Under the pieces are notes generated by a model, which saw only the letters and a program-made list of their open reading frames with translations, was not told the origin of the DNA and did not search any database. Below are positions 1-7,970 of a DNA stretch of 64,000 nucleotides, in pieces. The stretch spans positions 124,001 through 188,000 of the forward strand of contig CAOKAC010000002.1 in the NCBI GenBank assembly GCA_948466345.1, read 5' to 3'. Within the stretch, counting starts at the first letter, position 1, and each line of letters begins with the position of its first letter. Source of the stretch: an uncultured Clostridia bacterium (GTDB lineage: Bacteria; Bacillota; Clostridia; Oscillospirales; CAG-272). Position numbers and translations under genes: made by a program.

Positions 1-1
1 C

Positions 2-169
2 CGACCCAATGCTTCTATTTACGTGTCTGTGATTTTGGCTTATATTTATTATCTCACCGTAATTCAATACGATGTTAAACTGCGGGATATCTTTGGTATA
101 TGCAGCAGAGAAAAGCGAAAGCGCTGGAAGGAAAGTACACCAAATAAAATCACTGCTGCGGACGAATAA
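2..169 (+). CDS. C-terminal end of a membrane protein (partial)
   Basis: An open frame enters from the left edge and stops at 167-169, giving the last 55 residues of a protein. Residues 4-20 of the fragment form a hydrophobic stretch (SIYVSVILAYIYYL), followed by a basic, charged tail (REKRKRWKE), as expected for a last transmembrane helix with a cytoplasmic end. A strong terminator hairpin follows within about 35 bases, which supports this being a real 3' end. The family cannot be told from this fragment. Confidence 0.6.
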   Translation, partial: RPNASIYVSVILAYIYYLTVIQYDVKLRDIFGICSREKRKRWKESTPNKITAADE

Positions 170-202
170 AGCGCGTCTTCCGTAAACTTCAAGTCGTGTT
201 GC

Positions 203-230
203 AAAGGCAGGCCAGTATGGCCTGCCTTTT
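203..230 (+). terminator. Rho-independent terminator
   Basis: A 12-bp perfect stem (AAAGGCAGGCCA / TGGCCTGCCTTT) with a GTA loop ends in four T. It closes the transcript of the partial gene upstream. Confidence 0.75.
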
Positions 231-242
231 GCATTCTCATAA

Positions 243-275
243 AGAAAAAGAGGGGGATATCCCCTCTTTTTCTAT
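243..275 (-). terminator. Terminator of the 287-868 gene
   Basis: A 13-bp stem (AGAAAAAGAGGGG / CCCCTCTTTTTCT) with a 5-base loop, A-rich on one side and T-rich on the other. It lies just past the stop codon of the minus-strand gene and may work in both directions. Confidence 0.75.
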
Positions 276-286
276 TAAAAATATCT

Positions 287-868
287 TCACGACAATGCCT
301 TTCTTTCTTCACTGTCAGGCTTATATCTCTTCCAATCCTGTCCTGGTCGATGTACTGCCAATCCCACAGTCTCTGCTTTGGGATATGCTACAGTATCACA
401 GCACATAAACAAAAACAGCGAATCTCCTTCCTCTACTGTTACATCAGAAAAAATAAGACGAAAATGCCTGTAAAAATATTTCTGCTCTGTATCTGCCACC
501 TTGCCTACGGAAATCGTATTCCCTTCCGCATCCCGCAGTTCCCAGTAAAAATCGTCTCCATCCTCTACGTCCAGATATCCGTAAACGCTCTCATTATAGC
601 GCGCGGTAAGTTGCAGTTCTCCATGGTCCTTATTATACACCAGCGAATGAGCGGAAAAATATCCGTCAGGCGCAATTGGAGCACTAAACTTGTGGGTGAG
701 AAAAGCCTCCTTTTCAAGGGAAGCATACGCCTGTCGGGCAGCATCTGTTGGAATAATTTTCGTAAGGCTGCCGTTATCGTCCATCATAAAAATACGGCCC
801 AAAATCACCAAAACACCCACTATAAACACCAGAATTAAGATTCTGCCTATAATCTTTCTAGATTTCAT
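287..868 (-). CDS. Hypothetical membrane-anchored protein
   Basis: 193 residues. Residues 6-27 are one hydrophobic helix (IIGRILILVFIVGVLVILGRIF) after a short basic start, which predicts an N-terminal signal anchor with the remaining ~165 residues outside the cell. The outer part is acidic and rich in Tyr and Asp, with beta-like stretches (GELQLTARYNESVYGYLDVEDGDDFYWEL), so a beta-sandwich is possible. No catalytic motif is visible and I do not recognise the family. The start is supported by GGAG eight bases upstream of ATG. It is a single-gene unit, divergent from the DUF177 gene and closed by its own terminator. Confidence 0.7.
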   Translation of the reverse strand: MKSRKIIGRILILVFIVGVLVILGRIFMMDDNGSLTKIIPTDAARQAYASLEKEAFLTHKFSAPIAPDGYFSAHSLVYNKDHGELQLTARYNESVYGYLDVEDGDDFYWELRDAEGNTISVGKVADTEQKYFYRHFRLIFSDVTVEEGDSLFLFMCCDTVAYPKAETVGLAVHRPGQDWKRYKPDSEERKALS

Positions 869-1015
869 ATAAACTCCACGCCGCTATACCTTTGTATTTT
901 AGGTTGTTTTATTGTCTGCGCACATGGCGCAATGGTACTATTTTTAATAATTTTAACATAAGATCCCGCCCCTTGCAACGAAATTTGTGTAAACAAATGA
1001 TATTTTTCGTTTTCC

Positions 1016-1044
1016 TTGACAAAGAAAGCAGAAAAGGGTATAAT
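1016..1044 (+). promoter_or_regulatory. Sigma-A promoter for DUF177-rpmF
   Basis: TTGACA (1016-1021), a 17-bp spacer and TATAAT (1039-1044): a perfect consensus promoter about 100 bp upstream of the DUF177 start. It fits a strongly expressed ribosomal-protein operon. Confidence 0.85.
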
Positions 1045-1141
1045 GAGAGCGGTTTATGCTAAGCTTGTGGGTAAACTGTATGGCAGATATCTCTCATGGG
1101 TGTACGGCCGGCACCAATAAAGATGGAAAGGACATGTTTTC

Positions 1142-1669
1142 ATGAGACTGGATTTGACACAGCTAATGAATAAGCGCATTCCGTCGCTGCCCTTTTCCTT
1201 TTCTCTTACGCTGGACGCCGTGGAGGATGCGCCGCAGCTTCCGGACGATATCACCCTATCCGCACCGATTCAGGTTTCTGGCAGCGTGATTGACAACGAT
1301 GGATATATGGCACTGCGAGCCAACATACGTGCCGACTACGCAACTGTCTGTGATCGGTGTCTGATACCACTGACGGGCACGCTGTCTTTCCCACTAGACC
1401 GAATTGTCACCTCAGGTGGAGCCGGTATCGAAAATATAGAGGAAGACGATGTCGTATGGGTAAAAGATGGGGGAATCAATTTTGACCGTGAGGTTCTAGA
1501 GGCAGTAATCCTAGAAATGCCGATCTATCATCTTTGCGGCGATGACTGTCCCGGGCTGTGTGATACTTGCGGCAGAAAAATCGGAGACGGTTGTACATGT
1601 GGTGAAAAAAAAGAAATTGACCCTAGAATGGAAATATTTCAAAAACTACTTGATAAAATGGATAAATAG
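1142..1669 (+). CDS. yceD: DUF177 (YceD-family) protein
   Basis: 175 residues, normal for the family. The YceD/DUF177 protein is almost always encoded just before rpmF. Its role is thought to lie in 23S rRNA maturation or large-subunit assembly, but this is not settled for Firmicutes. Visible marks are the mid-protein CDRC pair (Cys70, Cys73) and a cysteine-rich C-terminal block (Cys132, 136, 140, 143, 151, 153) that looks like a zinc knuckle. rpmF begins 52 bases downstream in the same transcript. A consensus promoter and a GGAAAGGA ribosome site precede it; an ATG at 1134 is out of frame and stops at once, so 1142 is the start. Confidence 0.9.
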   Translation: MRLDLTQLMNKRIPSLPFSFSLTLDAVEDAPQLPDDITLSAPIQVSGSVIDNDGYMALRANIRADYATVCDRCLIPLTGTLSFPLDRIVTSGGAGIENIEEDDVVWVKDGGINFDREVLEAVILEMPIYHLCGDDCPGLCDTCGRKIGDGCTCGEKKEIDPRMEIFQKLLDKMDK

Positions 1670-1721
1670 TAGTATAATGGATTGTAATAATCCTTTTTAA
1701 CGATACAAAGGGGGGATTCCA

Positions 1722-1907
1722 ATGGCAGTACCGAAGAGAAAAGTTTCAAAAGCACGCAGAGATAAGAGACGCTCCAACGTGTGGAAGTTATCCATGCCCG
1801 GCATGGTAAAGTGCTCCAACTGCGGTGAATATAACCTGACGCACAGAGTTTGCAGTGCATGCGGTTATTACGACGGCAAGCAAGTCATTGCTAAAAAAGA
1901 AGCATAA
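1722..1907 (+). CDS. rpmF: Large ribosomal subunit protein bL32
   Basis: 61 residues, the usual size. Residues 1-20 ([18 protein letters not shown]) are the basic rRNA-binding tail typical of L32. Two CxxC pairs (CSNC and CSAC) form the zinc ribbon, so this is the zinc-binding C+ form. It follows the DUF177 gene, the conserved bacterial order, with a strong AAAGGGGGG ribosome site, and is closed by a terminator. Confidence 0.97.
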   Translation: MAVPKRKVSKARRDKRRSNVWKLSMPGMVKCSNCGEYNLTHRVCSACGYYDGKQVIAKKEA

Positions 1908-1912
1908 TGGTA

Positions 1913-1944
1913 AACCGCCCGAGCGCCTATACTAGGTTGCTGCG
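1913..1944 (+). terminator. Terminator after rpmF
   Basis: AACCGCC (1913-1919) pairs with GGCGGTT (1934-1940), followed by a short T run. The stem is short with a large loop, so strength is moderate. Confidence 0.6.
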
Positions 1945-1991
1945 GCGGTTTTTCCGTTGAAGGTATTTTCCCAGGAAAGGATATCCATGCT

Positions 1992-2609
1992 GTGATCCAT
2001 CAACCAGAACAAAAAAATCGGGTTCCCGAGGCCACTGTGCTGGCTCTTTTTCTCTGCGCCACGATAGGATTTGTGTTTGCATCATTCAGCGGAATTGCCG
2101 GCAGAGGATTTCTGCAGGGAATGTCGCTTATATTTTTTTGTGCCATGATCTATATTTTGGTACGATACAAATTTTTTCGTATTCGCTACGTTGTGCGCCC
2201 CGGTAATAGGATTGACGCGGACGGCGACACAGAATCTGCCGCAACTGTAAAGCGAGATGATACCAAGAGCAGCGGTGTATTGCGCCTGCCACCGAGTCAG
2301 TTAGATTTTGTTGTGGAAAAAGCACAGGGAAATCGGGTGTTGACGGCAGAATGTGTATTGTCTTTAGATAAGTTGATTTCCTGTATTCCCTTGTCCCAGC
2401 AGCGTGGGGACAGACGAAAAATTACCGGGCAATATAAAAAGGTCAAAACCTACCGCTATCTTCGAAATATGGTGGGGGCACATCAATGTATGCTGATATT
2501 TTCCAGCCGCGATATGGATGATGTAAAGCTGATCATTGAACCCTCTGACGAAATGGAAGGATATCTGGCCGCAGTCGCGCGGTTTAATCGGGAAAAAAAG
2601 GAGGCGTAA
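1992..2609 (+). CDS. Unknown two-helix membrane protein
   Basis: 205 residues from a GTG start. GGAAAGGA lies ten bases upstream, while the nearby ATG at 1986 is out of frame and stops after two codons. Two hydrophobic helices (about residues 15-34 and 41-58) form a hairpin, followed by a cytoplasmic domain of about 145 residues with a basic middle (QQRGDRRKITGQYKKVK) and an acidic end. The layout resembles small membrane proteins with a PH-like soluble domain, but no family is recognised. The stop codon lies in the loop of the bidirectional terminator shared with the convergent solute-binding lipoprotein gene. Confidence 0.65.
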   Translation: MIHQPEQKNRVPEATVLALFLCATIGFVFASFSGIAGRGFLQGMSLIFFCAMIYILVRYKFFRIRYVVRPGNRIDADGDTESAATVKRDDTKSSGVLRLPPSQLDFVVEKAQGNRVLTAECVLSLDKLISCIPLSQQRGDRRKITGQYKKVKTYRYLRNMVGAHQCMLIFSSRDMDDVKLIIEPSDEMEGYLAAVARFNREKKEA

Positions 2610-2626
2610 CACGCCTCCTTTTTCTT
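2593..2626. terminator. Bidirectional terminator
   Basis: AAAAAAAGGAGGCGT / ACGCCTCCTTTTTCT stem with an AAC loop, A-rich and T-rich on opposite sides. It lies between convergent genes (stops at 2609 and 2628) and contains the stop codon of the left gene. Confidence 0.85.
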
Positions 2627-2627
2627 T

Positions 2628-4079
2628 TTATCTGTACTTTTGTACCGCTTCCAACGTGTCGTTGATCTGTGCTTCTGCAGCACGCTCTATGGATGCAAGC
2701 CGGGAAGAAAATACCCCCGCATCCCGCATCAACTCCCGCAGGGTATCCGAGATACCGCCCCAATTATATATGGCGGCGGGGTCGATGGTTCCGGTATTTA
2801 GAATACCATATAAATTTTCCCTGGATTTTTCATCGTCCACATACTTAAAGGACAAAACAGAATCTACATAGCACTCCCGCATCCCCCCGGGCCGATACCC
2901 TTCCGCCGCCAGGTTTTCTAGGACTATACCTGTTCGCAGCAAATTGCGGCCGGTTGCCATTACACCCAGGGCAGACACATTTCCAGGCAGATAGGAAATA
3001 TAATCTTCCTGATACTCGGTTCCCTTTGGAACCGGAAGTACACCAAACTCATCGTCCATATCCCGCAGACTTCCAAGGGATCCTATATCTGTAATATAAA
3101 ACAGACTGTGCCGCTCCAAAAACATGTCTCTGCTGCTGATTCCATCGGCTTCGTTTATCTCTGTGTCATACACGTAAGGATTTCTATCGTAAAGCTGTTC
3201 TGCAATCTTCATAAACGTATTGTAAAACGCTTCACTTGTGCTGCAGGTGAGCGCAGGTATGCCGTATTCGTCCTTCTGGCTGATACGCACGCCACTTCCG
3301 TAAAGCAGAGGAAAAGCATCCTTTGAAGACAGCGCCGTTCCGTATAAATCTTCCCAAGTCTGCATGCCATCTCCATCTATATCCGCATCTACAGCATCCA
3401 TCATGGACAGCATGGCGTCCAGCGTCCATTTTCCACTGTCCACTAGGTCATAAGGGTTTGACAGACCTGTATAATTCCTGAGCAGGCTCATATTTACGCC
3501 CACCATACTGTGCGCATCATAATAAGATAAATTTATATCTCCAAAAAACAAGAATTGTGCACCCTCAACAGCCGCCTCCTGCATCAAAGCCGTTTTCCAC
3601 CAAGGCTTGGACAAATTCACCGCTGCAAGGTATTCATCCGTAACCAGATATCCGGCTACCGCTAAAGTAGACATGTAGGCAGCGCTGTTCCACACAGCGC
3701 TGTATTTGTCCTCGTCTGCAAGACAGGAGGCCACTGCAATATCATGAATTTTTTCCGGTGTATCCCGGACCTCCTCTATGGTAATGTTCAACCGCTCTTC
3801 CACATTATTGTTTCGCCGATAGAGCGTTTCGTTCAGCGTATCCCCCTCCAGCGTATCCGTGTCCATATTGGAAGCTGTGGAACCGGTACGGGCATTGAGA
3901 AATGTAAAGGTATATTCGTCAAAGCTTCCCGAAGGAACATCTGCAAACAATTCCCCTTCTTCCAGACGAAAGTCCGCCGCCGTGTCATAAGTATGTCCTT
4001 CAGACTGTTTTCCGCCACAGCCTGTAAGCTCCGCCGCAAGGCCGATGGCCATCAGCAGGCAGATACTCTTTCGCCCCAT
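2628..4079 (-). CDS. Extracellular solute-binding-like lipoprotein
   Basis: 483 residues. A signal peptide ends in the lipobox LTGC (Cys21), so the protein should be lipid-anchored to the outer membrane face. Length and composition fit the family 1 solute-binding proteins of sugar ABC importers (paired Trp in KPWWKT, Tyr-rich pocket segments). Residues 231-244 (DADIDGDGMQTWED) form an EF-hand/dockerin-like calcium loop with Asp at 1, 3, 5, 7. No permease genes are adjacent. It starts 25 bases after the topoisomerase gene and has a strong AGGAGG site. Its ligand is unknown; it may be served by the stand-alone ATPase at 29647-30759. Confidence 0.75.
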   Translation of the reverse strand: MGRKSICLLMAIGLAAELTGCGGKQSEGHTYDTAADFRLEEGELFADVPSGSFDEYTFTFLNARTGSTASNMDTDTLEGDTLNETLYRRNNNVEERLNITIEEVRDTPEKIHDIAVASCLADEDKYSAVWNSAAYMSTLAVAGYLVTDEYLAAVNLSKPWWKTALMQEAAVEGAQFLFFGDINLSYYDAHSMVGVNMSLLRNYTGLSNPYDLVDSGKWTLDAMLSMMDAVDADIDGDGMQTWEDLYGTALSSKDAFPLLYGSGVRISQKDEYGIPALTCSTSEAFYNTFMKIAEQLYDRNPYVYDTEINEADGISSRDMFLERHSLFYITDIGSLGSLRDMDDEFGVLPVPKGTEYQEDYISYLPGNVSALGVMATGRNLLRTGIVLENLAAEGYRPGGMRECYVDSVLSFKYVDDEKSRENLYGILNTGTIDPAAIYNWGGISDTLRELMRDAGVFSSRLASIERAAEAQINDTLEAVQKYR

Positions 4080-4104
4080 ATGCTCCCTCCTCCTGACCTA
4101 TCGT

Positions 4105-6105
4105 TTAAATATCAGCCCGCTCCGCATACATAGCAGCAAATTGAGCGATAAACTCTTTTCTTGCCGGCAAATTGTCGCCCAGAAGCGTATCAAAAATCTC
4201 CTCTGTCGCCTTAGCGTCCGCTTCGGATACTCGAATCAGACGACGGGTAGCCGGATTCATTGTAGTCTGCCACATCATGTCCGGCTCGTTTTCCCCAAGT
4301 CCTTTTGACCGCTGCAGCGTATACTTTACATCACCAATCTGTTCCAGAATCTGCGCCTTCTCCGGCTCATTATATGCAAAATAAATTTTATCTTTTACAG
4401 TGATCTCGTACAGGGGAGACTCTGCAATGTACACCTTCCCTTCCAAAATAAGGCTGGGAAGCAACCGGTAAAACATTGTCAGTAACAGGGTACGAATCTG
4501 GAATCCATCTTCATCGGCATCGGTACAGATGATGATTTTAGACCACCGCAGGGATTCTATATCAAAGGGAACAAAATCCCCCTTAACCTTACCCTGGATT
4601 TCCACGCCGCAGCCGATAACCCGCAAAAGGTCCACAATAATATCGTTTTTAAAAATTTTTTCATAGGTACTTTTTAAACAGTTCAGCGTCTTTCCCCGTA
4701 CTGGAATAATCGCCTGAAACTCCGCGTCCCGTCCCAGCTTACAGCTGGTCATTGCGGAGTCTCCCTCTACAATATACAGTTCTCGGCGCAGGGGATCCTT
4801 GGAACGGCAAGAAACAAACTTCTCCACTCGGCTGGCCACATCGTTGGTAGTCGCCAATTTTTTTCTGATGTTGAGGCGGGTGGATTCCGCCGTTTCTCTG
4901 GAACGCTTGTTCACCAAAACCTGACTTACCAGTTTGTCTGCCTCCATGGCGTTTTCCAGAAAATAAATTTCCAGCTGTTGTTTTAGAAAATCGGTCAGCG
5001 CCTCCGCAATAAAAGAGTTGGTTATGGCCTTTTTCGTCTGGTTTGCATAAGAAGTCTGTGTGGAAAAAGAGTTGGTCACCAGCACCAGACAGTCCTCCAC
5101 GTCTGCAAAGGTTATTTTAGATTCGTTTTTATTGTATTTGCCCATCGCCTTCAGTTTTCGGTCAATGGCATATACAAAGGCGTTTTTCACCGCTCGCTCG
5201 GGAGATCCGCCATGTTCCAGAAAGCTGGAATTATGATAATATTCCAGCACATTTACGGTGTTGGAAACGCAAAAGGATACCTCGGCAATCAGCCTGTATT
5301 CTTCTTTATCCTCTCGATCCCGTCCCCGCGTCTCTGGCATTTTCCACCGCACTGGCTGGGTCATGGCCGTATCCCCCGCCAGGCGGGCTACATAGTCGGA
5401 GATTCCGTTGGGATACAAAAATTCCTTTTCGTCAAAGGATCCGTCCTCGTTTTCATACCGCAAACTGAACCGCAGTCCGGCATTGACCACAGCCTGCTTC
5501 TCCAGGGTGTCCTCATAAAAAGCCTTGGGAATGGAAATATCGGTGAACACATCCAGATCCGGACGCCAATATGTCACCGTACCGGTACGGCGCTCCCCTT
5601 TTTCCAGTTCCCTGGTTTCCAGTTGCCCCACCGGATTCCCCTTCTTAAAGGACATATGTGACAGATTTTGCCCGTCAAAGGAATGCACTTCAAAAAATTC
5701 TGAAGCATACTGGGTAGCGCAAGCGCCAAGTCCGTTCAGCCCCAAAGAAAATTCATATCCGCCGGTACCGGAGTTATTCTTATACTTTCCGCCGGCGTAC
5801 AGCTCACAATAAATCAGCTCCCAGTTGAAGCAGTTGTACTTTTCATTATATCCCATGGGGATTCCGCGTCCCCGGTCATCCACCTCAATAGAGTGATCCC
5901 GATAGACGGTGACGGTGATAGAGGACCCGTATCCCTCTCTCGCCTCATCCACAGAATTGGATAATATCTCAAAAAAGGCATGTTCACAGCCTTCCAGTCC
6001 ATCTGAGCCAAATATAACTGCCGGACGCAGCCGTACCCGGTCGGCGCCCTCCAGCTTCTCTATGGATTGGTCGTTGTACTGCGCCGTTTCCTTTTTCTTT
6101 GTCAT
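4105..6105 (-). CDS. Divergent type IIA topoisomerase B subunit (GyrB/ParE-like)
   Basis: 666 residues, GyrB/ParE size. The GHKL ATPase is complete: EILSNSVDEA (Glu46, Asn50), DDRGRGIPMG (76-85), GLNGLG (122-127) and the QTK loop (356-358). The TOPRIM domain has EGDSA (447-451) and TDADEDG (528-534), with the metal-binding acidic residues intact. It differs from housekeeping GyrB/ParE: GLNGLG replaces GxHGVG, and EGDSAMTSCKLGRD replaces the usual EGDSAGGSAKxGRD. This looks like the second, divergent topoisomerase pair seen in many Clostridia rather than gyrase. The partner A subunit is not in the window. ATP-dependent strand passage is expected only with that partner. The SD is only moderate. 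Confidence 0.85.
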   Translation of the reverse strand: MTKKKETAQYNDQSIEKLEGADRVRLRPAVIFGSDGLEGCEHAFFEILSNSVDEAREGYGSSITVTVYRDHSIEVDDRGRGIPMGYNEKYNCFNWELIYCELYAGGKYKNNSGTGGYEFSLGLNGLGACATQYASEFFEVHSFDGQNLSHMSFKKGNPVGQLETRELEKGERRTGTVTYWRPDLDVFTDISIPKAFYEDTLEKQAVVNAGLRFSLRYENEDGSFDEKEFLYPNGISDYVARLAGDTAMTQPVRWKMPETRGRDREDKEEYRLIAEVSFCVSNTVNVLEYYHNSSFLEHGGSPERAVKNAFVYAIDRKLKAMGKYNKNESKITFADVEDCLVLVTNSFSTQTSYANQTKKAITNSFIAEALTDFLKQQLEIYFLENAMEADKLVSQVLVNKRSRETAESTRLNIRKKLATTNDVASRVEKFVSCRSKDPLRRELYIVEGDSAMTSCKLGRDAEFQAIIPVRGKTLNCLKSTYEKIFKNDIIVDLLRVIGCGVEIQGKVKGDFVPFDIESLRWSKIIICTDADEDGFQIRTLLLTMFYRLLPSLILEGKVYIAESPLYEITVKDKIYFAYNEPEKAQILEQIGDVKYTLQRSKGLGENEPDMMWQTTMNPATRRLIRVSEADAKATEEIFDTLLGDNLPARKEFIAQFAAMYAERADI

Positions 6106-6136
6106 GTGCTCTTTTACCCTTCCTTATAACTGCCAG

Positions 6137-6592
6137 TTACCAGTCAAATTTTGTTACGTTTTTTCCATCCCGGCTTACCAGCAGATATCCGCAAACGGAA
6201 TATCTGTCGTCCTCGGGAAGGTACCAGGAAACCCGCACTTTATAAAAGCTTTCTCCCGTTTCTGTGTCCTCCATGGTACCCTGTGATACAAAAGAATACG
6301 AATACCCTACCTCCGGATCTTTTTCCCCCAGATACGCCTTCGCCGCAGCCAAGGCCTCTTCCTCTGTAATATACTTTGGGGAATGACCAGTGGTAGTATC
6401 TTCTTCCTCGTCCACGGTAGTTTGGGCTATTGTAGTATCTTCCTCCGTCTGAGGATCTGTTTCCTGCAAACGTGTCGTTTCTTCTGTTTGCTGCGTTGTT
6501 TCTGGTGTTTCTTCTTCCATTTGACGCACAGAGCAAGCGCTCATGGAAAGCGTCAGCACCAGCAATATTGCCGCGATTATTCTCTGTTTCAT
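6137..6592 (-). CDS. PepSY-like lipoprotein
   Basis: 151 residues from ATG at 6592, where AAGGA is well placed; the longer reading frame to 6625 would overlap the upstream gene and bury the signal peptide. Residues 1-19 (MKQRIIAAILLVLTLSMSA) end at lipobox Cys20. A Thr/Glu-rich linker of about 45 residues follows, then a ~75-residue domain (ITEEEALAAAKAYLGEKD...YKVRVSWYLPEDD) with the helix-plus-strands pattern of PepSY/YpeB-like inhibitory domains. It sits 16 bases after the DHHW gene in the same operon. Confidence 0.65.
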   Translation of the reverse strand: MKQRIIAAILLVLTLSMSACSVRQMEEETPETTQQTEETTRLQETDPQTEEDTTIAQTTVDEEEDTTTGHSPKYITEEEALAAAKAYLGEKDPEVGYSYSFVSQGTMEDTETGESFYKVRVSWYLPEDDRYSVCGYLLVSRDGKNVTKFDW

Positions 6593-6608
6593 ATAACTTA
6601 TTCCTTTC

Positions 6609-7949
6609 CTACTCACCTTTGCCAAGTCCTGCCTGCAGTACCTTCAAATAATCCCCTTCTGTGAGGGTTTCCATATTATACAGCATCAGAACCTGATCGA
6701 TATCATTTTCCAGACAAAACTGAAGCATGGAGGCCTTATAATATCGAAGGTCTATTAAAATCAAATCGTAATGCCGTGCTAAAAAAGGTACCATGCTGTG
6801 CGCAAAAGAGTCTTTCAGCACCAGCAACGTCTGCCGGTCACCGTCTCCATTCTTTATAATATGGGTATACCCAAAGTTCCCACCCAGAAAAGAAGCATAC
6901 TGATCCTTTTTCTCTAAAAACTCTCGGACATAAAAACTGTCGAAAATTGCATACTGTTTTCCGTCCCGCTCTTTATAAGTGCATCCTGCATAACCTTCAA
7001 ACTGCATGGTATTATCCTGTATGGCCATGGTATAGGCATCGTCATCTTCATAATGATAATAGACAATGGGGTCAGGAGGCGCCCATTTTACTCCGGCGGC
7101 TGACCAGGTAGTGCCGTAAAAGTCGCGTGAAGCTTCTTCCGCTGTAAATGCACCAAGGGCCAGCGGCGCACCTCCAAGTGCTTCCATCACTTGAACATAT
7201 GCGTAATATGCACCGAGAGACGTCCAGTGGTGATCGGTTTTATAATATACCGCCTCGCCGTCCACAGCACGACTGCGCAAAGGATCCCGAAGATTTAAAT
7301 AGGAGAGTCCATTTGATCCTGTAATGTCCTCTAAGACACCCCAAATTCTATCCGAATAATAGGATCCGTAAACGGATGGCAAATACCGGTCACACACATC
7401 TTGCTTACGGCCTACAAAAGCGGCTGTGCATGAAATACCCTTTTTCTCAGCCGCCCTCTGAAATTTTGCGGCAGCGTCCAAATTGGTTTTTAAAATTGTT
7501 TCATTCGGGTAATCCGCACGGGCAGTGAGATATCCGTCACTGCCAAAAATTACCCCATTGTTCTGCCCTTTTAGCTGAACCGTTTCGGAAAAGGCTTTCA
7601 CACCCACAAAGAAATCACGAAATGGAAACTGGTCTGCCATATAGTCGGAAACCTGTTCTGTAAGCCCACCGGAAAAAAAGTTCTCTGCAGAAATCTCGGG
7701 GGCAGAGGCAAGCACCCGATTTTCCTGGGCAGAAAAATCCGCATCCGGCAGCACCCAGAACAAAATTGCCATTACATAAATAAACCCAAGTGTCAGCAGA
7801 ATCAGCAGCACATCTGCGCCCCGGCTTTCCTTTTTCAAATGCATCTGCATCTGCAGATATCGGGCCGCCTCGCTGTCTGCGGTAATTTTCTCTTTTTTTG
7901 CCGGCACCCCTGTGGGAATGGGCTGTATATCTTTTTCTGCATAATCCAT
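6609..7949 (-). CDS. DHHW-family protein (AlgX/AlgJ-like esterase fold)
   Basis: 446 residues. A cytoplasmic N-terminus of about 45 residues, one transmembrane helix (DVLLILLTLGFIYVMAILFWVL) and a large extracellular SGNH-like domain. Key marks are FGSDGYL, the family signature TDHHWTSLGAYY and, near the C-terminus, LKDSFAHSMVPFL. DHHW proteins work with MBOAT acyltransferases, receiving an acyl group and putting it on a cell-surface polysaccharide. The MBOAT gene lies 21 bases upstream in the same operon, so the pair probably O-acetylates an exopolysaccharide or wall polymer, which cannot be named from sequence. Confidence 0.85.
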   Translation of the reverse strand: MDYAEKDIQPIPTGVPAKKEKITADSEAARYLQMQMHLKKESRGADVLLILLTLGFIYVMAILFWVLPDADFSAQENRVLASAPEISAENFFSGGLTEQVSDYMADQFPFRDFFVGVKAFSETVQLKGQNNGVIFGSDGYLTARADYPNETILKTNLDAAAKFQRAAEKKGISCTAAFVGRKQDVCDRYLPSVYGSYYSDRIWGVLEDITGSNGLSYLNLRDPLRSRAVDGEAVYYKTDHHWTSLGAYYAYVQVMEALGGAPLALGAFTAEEASRDFYGTTWSAAGVKWAPPDPIVYYHYEDDDAYTMAIQDNTMQFEGYAGCTYKERDGKQYAIFDSFYVREFLEKKDQYASFLGGNFGYTHIIKNGDGDRQTLLVLKDSFAHSMVPFLARHYDLILIDLRYYKASMLQFCLENDIDQVLMLYNMETLTEGDYLKVLQAGLGKGE

Positions 7950-7970
7950 AACAGTTCACCGCCTTCTTGC

